DNA of 5,209 nucleotides from Pseudomonadales bacterium. GTDB lineage: Bacteria > Pseudomonadota > Gammaproteobacteria > Pseudomonadales > Pseudohongiellaceae. The notes under the pieces are model-generated. The model searched no databases. It had not been told where the DNA came from and was given only the letters and a program-made list of their open reading frames with translations. The stretch is from positions 1 through 5,209 of the forward strand of contig JAITMI010000395.1 in assembly GCA_031277435.1 (NCBI GenBank), given 5' to 3'. Below, one piece after another: positions 4,838 to 5,209 of this stretch; positions within the stretch are counted from its first letter, which is position 1, and every line of letters starts with the position of its first letter. The translations under genes and the position numbers were made by a program.

Positions 4838-5209
4838 AATGCGGAACTGGATGGATTTTTGCCCGGCCACTCAAATCCGTCAACGATCAAAGCCATGCGA
4901 CTTGTCCGTGCGGAACCAAATAGGTGGTTTAAGAGGCGCGTGGCAATAGCTGCCCAATCCTCACCGCCTCTTGCGCGAAGGTACTTCACTTTATTTGCCT
5001 CCCCTCGAGATAGCGTAAGCCGCTCTTGGCTAGCGAAAGCAATGAACTCTTTTTCGAGGCTAATATTCGCCTCGTCCAATAGAACCCAATCCATTCCTAT
5101 GGAATTATTTTCAATCGAGAACTGAAGGCTAGCCGTGTGTTGACCAGCGCGCCCCACGCCGGGACTTAGAACGGCAAAAAATGAAGCGTTTTTACCGGTT
5201 TTGGCTAAT
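4834..5209 (-). CDS. Conserved protein of unknown function, C-terminal part (5' end beyond right edge)
   Basis: The frame is open from the right edge to TGA 4834-4836, giving 124 visible codons. A GTG at 5157 could be called as a start, but the 17 codons before it (including KNASFFAVLSPG) read as coherent protein, so the true start is probably outside the window. The visible chain is soluble and mixed alpha/beta: FFAVLSPG, a strand TASLQFSIENNS, then MDWVLLDEANISLEKEFIAF, the segment ANKVKYLRA, a helix DWAAIATRLLNHLFG, and a final strand and motif MALIVDGFEW. The pattern, with a WVLL strand and a VDGFEWP-like end, feels like a small conserved family of unknown function, with no catalytic motif I can name. 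Its stop overlaps the start of the next small ORF. Composition is lower in GC than the two-component genes. Confidence 0.7.
   Translation of the reverse strand, partial: LAKTGKNASFFAVLSPGVGRAGQHTASLQFSIENNSIGMDWVLLDEANISLEKEFIAFASQERLTLSRGEANKVKYLRARGGEDWAAIATRLLNHLFGSARTSRMALIVDGFEWPGKNPSSSAL

Noticed and set aside
1..5209. tRNA, rRNA or CRISPR array
   Set aside because: No cloverleaf-type arms, rRNA-like conserved stretches or regularly spaced direct repeats were seen.

Overview
The window looks like a piece of a proteobacterial chromosome, most likely beta- or gammaproteobacterial. This is inferred from the type of ECF sigma factor, the PhoB/PhoR-like pair and a GC-rich hairpin repeat of a kind common in those classes. 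No marker here fixes the genus. GC content changes inside the window: a sample 60-base row in the kinase gene (2461-2520) has 44 G+C, while one in the right-hand part (3781-3840) has 26.

Left part (1-1017, minus strand): a group-4 (ECF-type) sigma factor gene overlaps by ATGA the start of a second reading frame that runs off the left edge. That frame is probably its anti-sigma factor. A good sigma70-like promoter lies upstream of the sigma gene. The 195-bp divergent region to the next gene also holds two short AT-rich palindromes.

Centre (1018-3569, plus strand): an OmpR/PhoB-family response regulator (GTG start) is followed by a 619-aa membrane histidine kinase (TTG start). Their coding regions overlap by 4 bp. 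All phosphorelay residues are present in both, so this is an intact two-component system. The kinase has a large predicted periplasmic sensor domain that classical enterobacterial PhoR lacks, so phosphate as its signal is unproven.

Right part (3570-5209, minus strand, lower GC): a patchwork of small accessory genes. It contains a three-helix membrane protein of unknown function; a YycE-like VOC (glyoxalase/bleomycin-resistance fold) protein followed by a short intrinsic terminator; an apparent N-terminal remnant of a PF09720-type addiction-module antitoxin; a small ORF whose middle is made by a dispersed GC-rich hairpin repeat; and the 3' part of a conserved gene of unknown function entering from the right edge. 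The VOC gene is flanked by sequences resembling one half of an integron attC site on each side. No complete attC and no integrase can be seen. The right part is best read as a decayed, gene-cassette-like accessory segment next to an ordinary regulatory locus.
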